From contig JBNGIQ010009122.1 in NCBI GenBank assembly GCA_049999765.1, forward strand, positions 181,985 to 211,205: a DNA stretch of 29,221 nt. Direction: 5' to 3'. The notes beneath the pieces are model-generated. The model saw nothing but the letters and a program-made list of their open reading frames with translations. It made no database searches and had not been told where the DNA came from. This document shows, piece after piece, positions 20,849 through 29,221 of this stretch. The translations under genes and the position numbers were made by a program. The stretch's first letter is position 1. Each line of letters starts with the position of its first letter. The stretch is from Phaeoceros laevis. Lineage: Eukaryota; Anthocerotophyta; Anthocerotopsida; Notothyladales.

Positions 20849-21732
20849 AACGAGCGAATTTTGATACACAATCAATCTAGAGATTAGATGGTCTCATACC
20901 ACAAACTTACCACCCTTCTATCTGGAGGTGGTGGTTTTGGACGTATGGGGGGAAGGTGGGATATGAAGACTAGGATGTTAGCATTAAGCTCAAAATGTAG
21001 CTAGTTTTTGTAGATATGATAAGAACTTAGGATACTTAGTCGGAAGTGGTCATGGCCTAATGTTGCTTGCAAGCGGTTTATGTAAATCGCAGGGATGATG
21101 ATGTCGGGGACTTTTTCCCTGCTCACATTACTCCCTCCTTCCTCTCGTTGGATACATTTTGATATGACCATGCTCTTTTTCAGATATGTAACTCTCCTCT
21201 TCTCGTGCCGTGTTCCACCGCTTCCCGATGCTTCTCTTTGCTTGCTTGCGTGCTTGCATGTGTGGGTCTTGTTCTTTCTGGTCTAGTCCACACTGGAAAC
21301 TACCAAAACTGCTCCATCTTCCTTCGCACTGCCCACGCATGAAAGAGTGTTGTGAGAATCTCCTTGGAAATCTTGCTCCTGTGCTAGATACCTCACCTTG
21401 CTCGTCGAGCGAAGCGGATTTCCTGGGGATGGGGAGAAGTGGCCGTCCTTGGGGAAAACGAAACTTGAGACTCGAAAACACAGAGAACAGTGTGGTAGAC
21501 TAGTGGTATTGCCGCCGTTGTGTAAGCCATGTGACGAAATATTTTGCGCCGCGGGGTTCGAGGATTTTGCAAACTAATCCAGTTTTTCAGACATTTTCTG
21601 GTGCATCATTTGGGGAAGATCGAGGAGATAAGCTTCACTCACTCGACTCACTGACTTTGTTTGGGGAAACGCGAAACAAAGATTCCCTCCTGGTGCCCCA
21701 GCCATGGTGAAGGCCAGCCGGCTCCAGCGTCC
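20849..21732. other. Intergenic between the RING and pyrophosphatase-like genes
   Basis: It holds the 3' UTR of the RING gene and the promoter and leader of the next gene. Open frames of 60-117 codons show no known domain. A CTAGACTAG variant (GTAGACTAGTGG) occurs near 21495. Confidence 0.5.
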
Positions 21733-22549
21733 ATGGCCGTGCTGAGGGGGCCACTTCACCCCGGCGTTCATCGAAGCAGCAGCAGCGACGGCCGGGCCAT
21801 GCCACCCCGTGGCTCAGTCCGGTGCCGTTCAGTTCATCAGCATCAGGAAAGTGGTGGTGCTCGGGAATGCGCGGTACCACCGAGCTACGTCAAGGTGTGA
21901 CTGACTGGAAAGGCGTCATCATCACCATCGCCAACGAGGGCATAGGCAATTGTTGTGATGCCCTAACCGGCTGCATTGTTTTCCTTGCAAGCATCTGATG
22001 GGCATTTCTTGAACACGGAAATGTGGTGGTGGTGGTGGTGGTGCTTCTTCTTCCCAGGTGGTTGTGGAGGTGCCGCAAGGGAGCTTCGTGAAGAGGAGGC
22101 CCGACGGGAGCGTGGACTTCATCTCGCCGGTGCCGTCTCCCTTCAACTACGGCTCCGTGCCGGACGTGCCGGCTGAGGACGGGGACCCCTTGGACGCGGT
22201 GGTGCTGGGAGAGCATCTGCCCTACGGGCACACGGGAGTGTGGAGAGTCCGAGGCGTCGTCCGCTTTGTGGACGACGGCGTTACCGACAACAAGCTCATC
22301 TGCACGCAGCAAAGCCCTCCCACCAGGCACGCGCCCACGGCCTTGAGGGTTGCCAACCACTCCTCCACCAGCAGTAGCAGCAGGGGGAGCAGCGTGCCGG
22401 ACGGCCTCAATGTTGTGGACTGTTTTGCGCTCTCCACTTTCTTCACCACCTATGCCGTTTTCAAGACGGCGTTGAATGCTGCACGAGGCAAATTCGGGCG
22501 CACAGCTTTTGATGGTTTAGACTTCTCTCCTCCCGTCATCACAAAGTAG
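21733..22549 (+). CDS. Inorganic-pyrophosphatase-like protein of bacterial type, two exons
   Basis: Join 21733-21894 and 22058-22549: 217 aa. Exon 1 ends AAG before GTGTGA and exon 2 begins after TTCCCAG, giving YVKVVVEVPQGSFVKRR. The core matches family I soluble pyrophosphatases (PPi to two phosphates, Mg-dependent): E58, K66, FNYG (Y85), the metal-binding signature D95-G-D97-P-L-D100 and D126, D131, K133. By alignment from memory with the E. coli enzyme, the Glu next to the catalytic Lys is replaced by Arg (KRR) and the following Arg is missing, so activity is uncertain. FISPVPSPFNYGSVP and the C-terminal FFTTYAVFK..LNAARGK..R..FDGL resemble a divergent bacterial subfamily more than the usual plant enzymes. 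Residues 1-45 are rich in Arg and Ser and poor in acidic residues, a possible organelle transit peptide. Residues about 140-165 are a Ser-rich insert. The ATG has a good context (TCCATGGCC). Confidence 0.8.
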
Positions 22550-23122
22550 CTTCTCTTTTGCATCGGTGCTGCTGGTGGTGGTGCTGCTGGTAGTGGCTTA
22601 GTCTTTTAGGTGAGAAAGCAGGCAGGCAGACAGGCTTGATTGAGTGCTTGATTCTTTGGGGTTAGGTGCTGAGTGAGGACCCACGCAACAGTGGCCCTCT
22701 TCCGCCATTGATTCTGGATCCTCCCACCATTCCCTTTGGGAGAGGACTCCTTTTCCTCCGTAGTGTACTGTTCAGAACTGCTACTTACTGCTACATTGAG
22801 CTGAACAACAAGAACACCACCACCTTGGTGCGAACGAACGAATAGTTGTTCATTTGCACGGCCTGAACTGAAAGCACAAAAATCTGACACTGGTGTCTGC
22901 CCTCCATCTACAATTTTCATGGTTTTTGGGCTTTTTCTTTAACCTCACTCTTCGGCATACGCAAGAGAGAATGGGATCCATCCAGGTCTGCTGGCTGCAT
23001 TGATGCCCAGGCCAGGGGCACGAGGGCTTCACTCATCTGCTCCTCCCCCCATGGCCAGCACATGGTTTCCATTTGAGTACACCTCTTTTACACAACCAGC
23101 GCTCTGGTGTGTTGTACCAACT

Positions 23123-23146
23123 GCACACACACACTCTCTCTCTCTC
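23123..23146. repeat. Compound (CA)n(CT)n microsatellite
   Basis: About six CA units directly followed by six or seven CT units. Noncoding. Confidence 0.9.
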
Positions 23147-24002
23147 GAGGACTTGCAGCTGGTGTGGTGTTTTTATGTGGGCATGCATGGCATTGCATGC
23201 GCTCTCTGTGTCTCTACAGGTAGCTCACCTGCCTCCCATTACATGTATTCTGAAAGGCTTGGAACGGATGACCATTTTGGAATTCATGCTTGTCCGCTTG
23301 CTGGCCAGCTGGGAAAGAGATGTCTGCCCTGCCCTGACGCAGCCCATGCCACGACCCACAACAGCAGCACCAGCATTCCTGCCTGCTGCACTTGCTGCTG
23401 TTTGTGCATGATTGCACTCATCTTGCGTTTTTCTGTTTTTCTGCTCGTGAAATGTCTGAGTACTTGGTCTGACCCCGGAGATGAGGCTCAGAGGGCTTTG
23501 TTTACACTTTTCTTTCACGACTGGGGAAGGCTGTGATGAGAGTGTGTGTACCTTGCCCCACAGGTACAGCATCAGTAGTAGTGCTTTCTGTTCATGTGAC
23601 TCGGTATTGCGGTGCGGTACGAGAGCAAGTCCAGTAGCACCATGTGAGCTGCTAGCTAGCTGGCCCGTTTTGAGTGAGTGAGTGAGCAGCTTGCCAGAGC
23701 CACCACCATGCTGCAAACAGCACCAGGAGGTGCACATGGATCCGCAACCAGCCCTGTTCCCATGATGTGATGTCTGGTGGTGGTCAATCAAGACCCCAAT
23801 TTGGGACACTAGGGACATTAGTGGTAAGTCACATGTTGCAAGCGCAACACGAGCAGCTCGCAGCACCAACAGCAGCTGGTTGCAGCCAGCAGGCACCCAA
23901 CCTTACCTCTTATTACCTCCTGCCCTGTCTGCCTACAGGTCACACGGTCACACCGTAGAGAAACAACTCTCTGCTGATTCAGTGCTGAATGATTTTCGAG
24001 CC

Positions 24003-24040
24003 AGGCAGGGCAGGGCAGGGCAGGTCACAGGGCAGGGCAG
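24003..24040 (+). repeat. (GGGCA)n G-rich array
   Basis: Three GGGCA units, a short spacer (GGTCACA), and two more, giving at least five G-runs on the plus strand. It is a weaker quadruplex candidate than the one at 18054. Confidence 0.75.
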
Positions 24041-25118
24041 ATGGCTGTAGCTTTCGGCCAACGGCAGGTGCGTGGACCCGACTTTGCAAAGAGTCGGTGC
24101 AGCAAGACGTTGATGAGGTGTACAGCAGAAAGAAGGAGGAAAGAAAGAAGGAGCTGCCATTCTGAGACGCAACTCTGTTCCCTGTCGTGATCCAGCTCCC
24201 TCTGATCGCAGATCTTGCCGCAGACTCGGTAACCGCAATCCGCACGGAGGAGCCTAAATGTGGCACTTCTGTTCTGTAGCCTGCCTGCCTGGGGTCACAG
24301 ACGTGCTGCGCAAGATGCATAAACGGTCAGGCCGGCAGCCACACACGCAGTTACACACAAACCAGGCCAGGTCGGAACCAACGAACGTTGAGCAAAAGCT
24401 GGGCCCGGCCGGGGCCCCCCATGATTCACACCCTTCTTTCCCTTTGCGTTTCGCACAAGCAGGCCTTGTGCAGAGCGCGGAAACCTTTGGAAAGCTGGAA
24501 AGCCAAGAAGCAAGCCGATGTCAGTCATGTGTACTTTTGGCATCATGCTGCGCGCTGACACTTTTCCTTTCGGATAGAGTAAACACGCTTCTTCCGGGGG
24601 CCAAGACCATCCCGTTTTTCCTCTTCACACACTGCGATGCTTGCAGGTACTATTTTCTGCAATCCATGTGGCCTCTGAGGCTCTGACGCTTTCTAGTCCT
24701 GCTGTGCATATCGGGCGCAATGCATTGCTGGGGATTTGCATTGCAGCTGCATGTAAACAGCCTGTTGTTCATCGTCGAATCACGCCATGATGGGCTCTTC
24801 GGGGTTTGGTAACTGTGGTTGAGTGATGGTGTGCAAGACTGAACGTTACGATGTGGAATCTTTCCATTACCCATGTTATCATAAATGCGGTGGACCGTGG
24901 AGCGTCTGATTCTAATAGATGGTCCCAAAGCTAGCTACAGTAGCATAATGGTCAGCAATCGGTGAACAGAACCGTGGTTATGGAAACGGGTCAAACATGG
25001 GAGCCGAATGTTTCATTCCAAATTGTTGCCTGCACATGACTGAGTTTTTGGACTACAGCCCTGAACACCGTAGAGGACTTCGTTCCGCGGTTTGGCCGCC
25101 ATGAAAGACGTGCAATTG

Positions 25119-27692
25119 TCAGCTGGTACTTACGCAACCTCTTCGCCCGCAGGTATATCGGGCAACTGAGTCATACATTCCTTCCTCTTTGATCTTTGAA
25201 AAAAGATCTGCAAGCCCTCCGAATATGGGCTGTCTTTGCAGATGCTCTCCCTCCCCAACGACAAACGTATGCACAACTCCACCAATATCTGTCCACCAGC
25301 TCTGTCCAGGTGTCTTCCAAGCTCGTGCACTCACTCTCATCACCTCTATCTCCTTGGCCTCATCCCTCAAGTGAGCAGACTCTAATATATTTGACATCAA
25401 AGTATATGCTGATGGATCATTTTCATCCAAGCTCAGTACTTGCTCAAATGCTCGTTTCCCAAGCTCTACATTCATCCACTTCTGACAGGCACCCAAGATG
25501 CATCTCCACATCGCACAAGGGGGACGGAAAGGCATGGTCTCTACCATTTCCACTGCCATTTCCAGTTGGCCTGCCCGTCCAAGCAGATCTACCACACAAT
25601 TATAATGCTCCATTGTTGGAGTTATCCCATAGTCTCTGCGCATAGTTTCAAAGTAAGCACATCCCTTGTCCACCAGACCGACATGACTGCACACAGTGAG
25701 AACACTAAGAAATGTGATGCTGTTTGGTTGTAAACCCTCCTGCCCAAGCTTCTGAAACAACTCAAAGACAAGTTCACTCTCTCCTTGGTTGGCATAGCCT
25801 GCAAGCAATGCACTCCATGTCACAATGTCCTTCGTGGGCAACGCATCAAATACCTGCTGTGCATCAAACATGCTGCCACACTTGCAATACATGCCGACCA
25901 GGGCATTTGCCAGAAACAAACCAGTATCCTCAAGTCCGATTCTAGAAATTTCAGCATGAATTTGCCTCCCCATTGCCAACTCTGCCACACTGTTGCAGGC
26001 TTGCAGGAGGCACACAAATGTAACAGCATCAGCACTGAAACCCTCGTGCAGCATGATTGGATAAAGAGCAAGGGCCTCTTGACCATGTCCACACTGGGCA
26101 TATCCTCCTATCATGCTGGTCCATGTAATAACATCTCTGGTTTCCAAATTGTCAAACACTTCCCGTGCATCCACTAAGCTGCCGCACTTTGCATACATGT
26201 CAATGAGAGCATTTGCCACATCAATATTTTGAAGCCCAACTCTGGCGATTTCAGCATGGATTTCCTTGCCTGCTTCCAATCCTTCTATACTACTGCATGC
26301 CTGCAGGAGGCAAACAAATGTAACAGCATCAGCTAAGTTGATGCCCTCATATTGCATGCGTTCATACAGAGCAAGGGCTTCTTGCCCGAGGCCATCCCGT
26401 GCATATGCTGAAATCAGTGCAGTCCAGGTCGCCACACTTTTACTTGGTAAATTATTAAAAACTGTGCACGCATCCTCCAAGCTCCCACACTTACCATACA
26501 TGTCCACCAGGCAGGTGCCAATAACTGCATCCAAATCCAATCCTCTTTCACAAATTTGTGCATGAAGCTGCTTTCCGAAATGCAGGACTCCGACGCTGGC
26601 ACATGCCTTCAGAAGGCAAGCAAATGTCACAGCATTGGCTGAAACAGTGCCCTCCCATTGCATACCCTCATAAAGAGAGAAGGCTTCTTGAACCAATCCA
26701 TGCCGGGCATATCCTGAGATCATCACAGTCCACGTCACCACAGTTTTGACTGGTAGTGTGCCAAAAACTGCATGTGCATCCTCTAAGCTCCCGCACTTAG
26801 AGTACATGTCCACCAGGGAAGTGCCAACAACCACGTCAGCATCCAATCCTCTCTCATGAATCTGAGCATGGAGCTGCTTTCCCTGATTTAGATCTCCAAC
26901 AGCTGCACATGCCTGGAGGAGGCATACAAACGTGACAGCATCGGCTGGAGTTTCACCTTCCCCTTGCATCCTCTCATAAAGAGAAATGGCTTCTTGCCCC
27001 ATCCCATTTTGCTCATATCCTGTAATCATAGCATTCCATGTCACAACGTCTCTAGTTGGCAAGTCATCAAACACCTTGCGAGCATCCTTCAAGCTCCCAC
27101 ATTTTGAATACATGTCCACTAGGCAATTTCTGACAAACAGATTGGGTTTCTCTGCAGTTCCCATGATATCAGCGTGGACCTCCTTGCCAAAAGACAGATC
27201 CTTTGCAACAGCACATGCTTTCAGGACTGCCACAAATACATGGTTGTCCGGCTTTGTGGGTGACTCTCGCATATGTCGATAAAGTTCTATAGCGTCCTTA
27301 GGGTGTCCATGTCGAGCATGCGCTAATATTATGGAAGCCCACATGTAGCGGTTCGGTACATCCACCTTGATAAAGACCTGCATTGCTTCATCTAATCTCC
27401 TTTGACAAGCATAAATACAAATCATCTGGTTGTCCATGAACGCGTTGAATTTGTGGCCACTGTTAACAGCAAGAGCGTGTATACGGCTAGCAAGAACCCG
27501 ATCTTTCACTTCCATACACCTTCTGAGAACATCATGAAAGACAGAGCTGTGAACACAGACTCCCCGCTGCACCAGGCGTTGTAATGCTTCAACAGCCTCT
27601 TCAAGCTGTTCCTGTCTCCAGGTTCCAAGATGCCAAACCCTGTCATTCCTGCAAGTCTGATGCAATTGTAAGAACAAACATATGTCATCCAT
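25119..27692 (-). CDS. PLS-type pentatricopeptide repeat protein with E-type C-terminus, intronless
   Basis: 857 codons in one open frame. The body is a chain of PPR motifs in P-L-S order. About five consecutive triplets of near 102 residues carry VTFVCLLQAC, GKQLHAQI, LVDMYSKCGSLEDA and VVTWTVMISGYA. The C-terminus has the E domain (HYNCVVDLLGRAGQ, AMWRCILGAC) and an E+-like part (VHTFVVGEGEHLQRQ, IKEEGMYDS), but no DYW deaminase follows. Such proteins bind organelle RNA, one motif per base, and E-type members usually recruit a separate deaminase for C-to-U editing; the target is unknown. The start (MDDICLFLQ) does not look like a transit peptide. A good 3' splice site (TTGCAG) lies 13 codons in, at 27649, so a first exon further upstream may supply it. 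Near the end the frame runs through a perfect GTAAGT donor (25133-25128), so the last codons may be intron. Confidence 0.92.
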   Translation of the reverse strand: MDDICLFLQLHQTCRNDRVWHLGTWRQEQLEEAVEALQRLVQRGVCVHSSVFHDVLRRCMEVKDRVLASRIHALAVNSGHKFNAFMDNQMICIYACQRRLDEAMQVFIKVDVPNRYMWASIILAHARHGHPKDAIELYRHMRESPTKPDNHVFVAVLKACAVAKDLSFGKEVHADIMGTAEKPNLFVRNCLVDMYSKCGSLKDARKVFDDLPTRDVVTWNAMITGYEQNGMGQEAISLYERMQGEGETPADAVTFVCLLQACAAVGDLNQGKQLHAQIHERGLDADVVVGTSLVDMYSKCGSLEDAHAVFGTLPVKTVVTWTVMISGYARHGLVQEAFSLYEGMQWEGTVSANAVTFACLLKACASVGVLHFGKQLHAQICERGLDLDAVIGTCLVDMYGKCGSLEDACTVFNNLPSKSVATWTALISAYARDGLGQEALALYERMQYEGINLADAVTFVCLLQACSSIEGLEAGKEIHAEIARVGLQNIDVANALIDMYAKCGSLVDAREVFDNLETRDVITWTSMIGGYAQCGHGQEALALYPIMLHEGFSADAVTFVCLLQACNSVAELAMGRQIHAEISRIGLEDTGLFLANALVGMYCKCGSMFDAQQVFDALPTKDIVTWSALLAGYANQGESELVFELFQKLGQEGLQPNSITFLSVLTVCSHVGLVDKGCAYFETMRRDYGITPTMEHYNCVVDLLGRAGQLEMAVEMVETMPFRPPCAMWRCILGACQKWMNVELGKRAFEQVLSLDENDPSAYTLMSNILESAHLRDEAKEIEVMRVSARAWKTPGQSWWTDIGGVVHTFVVGEGEHLQRQPIFGGLADLFSKIKEEGMYDSVARYTCGRRGCVSTS

Positions 27693-28738
27693 TAAAACGC
27701 TTGCCTACTATGAGTTGTATAATTTGGCACACCTTCACTACAGGTGCTGAAGGGCGGTTTTCAAAGCAGCAGAATACAGGGAGAAAACGCTTTCACCTGT
27801 TCCATTACTCGGTCCGCAGGAGGGTAGCACAGAGCTTTGCTAGTGCCAACTGTCTGCCGTGGTCGCAGTTTCCTTCCAGCCCAAGAATACTCCGAGTCCA
27901 ACAGCAACGAATTTCCCATTCCGCTGTTTTTGCACTTCGACTTGGAGGGAAATTTTCCCTGCAGTTGCAAAACAGAATTAACCATTACCACCGAGATCAT
28001 CGAACATCACAGACCAGCCAGCTCTGACATGCATTACCTCGCTCCACCTGATGTCCCACCAATGGGGACGACTGACCAAACAATTCTCTTCTAACACGTC
28101 CCGTGCACTTGCTCCCAGTGCACGTGCACCAGCCATAAGGACCTGAGAGGGAGTCGAAGCCGCCAGCCAACAGAGGCATAACTGAGGTAATTGCAAGGCT
28201 AGGCGTTGTATTCCAATTACGCAAGCGCAAAGGGTAGCTGTTCTGTATCCCACGGACGGGGTACACCCCAATCCCATGGCGCACAACCTGTAGGCTAGGC
28301 ATGGCTAACTAGCCGGTTGCGAACAACCCGAGCTGAAGTGCTTCACAATGGAAGGAAGTAGATTGTGCGATTGGGGTAAAAAGGTTCAAGGACTGCTCAG
28401 TCACTGCTGACCTGTACTGTAACATGAAAATTTCATTCACACTCAGGGCAAAGTGGCGATTCAAACACTCGTTTGTAGTTCTTGCACTTGGGTGGGACGT
28501 TGCGAGCTTACTTACCTTTGCTAGCTCGTCATGACACTACTCCTGTGCACTGATTACATTCCTCACGGCTTCAACCTTTCGGCGAATTTGGTCTAGCACT
28601 ATATTCCAGTGTCCCAAGAAGGATGAGCTCAGGAGTGTTGGCCGGTAGCAGCTGCAGATTTTTCAAAAATTGGGCCGGACAGTCCAACAGCATATGCCTA
28701 TGTAGAATTGAGAAAGACTGGTGCTGATTTTGACACCC
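27693..28738. other. Intergenic between divergent PPR gene and right-edge gene
   Basis: It must hold the promoters of two divergent genes: the PPR gene on the minus strand and the partial gene on the plus strand. Open frames up to about 100 codons on both strands show no known domain. A short upstream exon of the PPR gene may lie here but could not be identified. Confidence 0.5.
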
Positions 28739-29221
28739 ATGTCTCTCGCTAAGCCTAGAATTTTGAGCTGGCCACTCGCAGTCTTCTGTCGCTATCAGCA
28801 ATGTTCCAAATGCCGTTCCTTCTGGTCATCGCAATTGGCGGCAGAAGCTTTTGCTGGAGCTTCAGCCAAGATTCCCAAGAACTGTTTTGCTACAGTTCGT
28901 ACGTGTGGATGGGACAGTGCTCGGAGGACAAGTGGTTGTCAAAGACTTTTTTGTGACGCTGTTGGAGGTCTCAAATTAGAGAAAGAAGTTGTCCAAGATG
29001 TCAAAACCGATGAGCACACCGTCTTGCCTGACGAATTTGTGGACACAAGCCAATCGCCCTTCGCTGCCTCAACCCAGAGACTACGGGTACGGTTGCACAA
29101 AGTTGAAGCTTGAGTATCTCGCTGGGGGTTCTGTCAATGTCATAACCGTGTAATATTTCTTTACTTGCAGGGGATGCTTACTGATTCCGACATCTGGGCA
29201 GATGTTAAAACGTGGGTGGTC
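28739..29221 (+). CDS. Unrecognised protein, 5' part of a gene cut by the window edge
   Basis: Proposed join 28739-29086 and 29171 to beyond 29221. Exon 1 encodes 116 aa from MSLAKPRILSWPLAVFCRYQ. A GTACGG donor at 29087 and a CTTTACTTGCAG acceptor ending at 29170 bracket an 84-bp intron and keep the frame, so that TQRLR joins GMLTDSDIWADVKTWVV. The first 60 or so residues are rich in Arg, Lys, Ser and Ala with almost no acidic residues, as in mitochondrial or plastid transit peptides; residues about 80-110 are acidic and look disordered. I do not recognise the family and give no function. The exon-exon phase match and the composition change support a real gene, but the start codon and the donor are choices among alternatives. 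Confidence 0.45.

Larger units (their letters stand above)
22550..25118. other. Intergenic region of about 2.5 kb; no supported gene
   Basis: It contains the 3' UTRs of the convergent pyrophosphatase-like gene (plus) and PPR gene (minus). The longest frames (178 codons at 23000-23536 plus, 223 codons at 23225-23896 minus) overlap each other, have odd composition and match nothing I know. Small simple repeats are present: GGCA near 22620, CA/CT at 23123, GAGT at 23672 and GGGCA near 24007. Confidence 0.5.

Noticed and set aside
23000-23536. A 178-codon plus-strand frame
   Set aside because: It begins without a good ATG, crosses CA/CT microsatellite sequence and resembles no family. It overlaps the equally unsupported minus-strand frame.
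23225-23896. A 223-codon minus-strand frame, the longest outside the known genes
   Set aside because: It has no recognisable domain, mixed Ser/His/Cys-rich composition, an overlapping frame on the other strand, and no splice or promoter context.
24935-25010. A tRNA-like stretch with an A-box-like TAGCATAATGGT
   Set aside because: No proper B box (GGTTCGANTCC) and no cloverleaf pairing could be drawn.
25030-25118. A DYW deaminase continuing the PPR gene beyond the stop
   Set aside because: No frame downstream on the minus strand shows the HSEKLA or zinc-binding motifs of DYW domains, so the gene is treated as E-type.
1-29221. CRISPR arrays, bacterial operons, phage or viral genes
   Set aside because: Direct repeats are tandem minisatellites without unique spacers, genes have spliceosomal introns, and no cas, capsid, polymerase or integrase-like protein was seen.

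Overview
The window is nuclear DNA from a land plant, most likely a seed-free one (fern, lycophyte or bryophyte). The reasons are a long intronless PLS-type pentatricopeptide (PPR) gene, a half-size ABCG transporter with a long N-terminal extension, a BOI/BRG-type RING ligase and a single-domain Gnk2 secreted protein, all with plant-type GT-AG introns that are mostly 90-190 bp. The species is not decided by the sequence. There are no bacterial operons, phage, CRISPR arrays or rRNA genes. Two 10-N assembly gaps (2720-2729 and 14055-14064) both lie inside tandem repeats.

Layout. 1-2.8 kb: AT-rich DNA full of short tandem repeats around a secreted Gnk2/DUF26 protein (1361-1807). 3.8-7.2 kb, minus strand: a nine-exon ABCG22-like transporter, rebuilt exon by exon, including one probable GC-AG intron. 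7.2-18.7 kb: a long stretch with no supportable gene, GC-rich and crowded with simple repeats (GGAA, CTG, CCCTA, GGGAC, TGCC) and with an over-represented CTAGACTAG word. 18.8-20.8 kb, plus strand: a four-exon BOI-like E3 ligase whose 56-bp first exon can be identified by its family-typical N-terminus. 21.7-22.5 kb, plus strand: a two-exon inorganic-pyrophosphatase-like protein of bacterial appearance. 25.1-27.7 kb, minus strand: an 857-codon PPR protein with an E-type C-terminus and no DYW domain. 28.7 kb to the end: the first exons of an unrecognised gene with a transit-peptide-like N-terminus, cut by the window edge.

The genes look like unrelated neighbours rather than a pathway: extracellular defence, membrane export, stress/hormone signalling by ubiquitination, phosphate metabolism and organelle RNA processing. 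I found no convincing new multi-gene system. The best items for a second look are the bacterial-like pyrophosphatase with altered active-site positions, the CTAGACTAG-rich gene desert, the GC-AG intron, and the unknown gene at the right edge.
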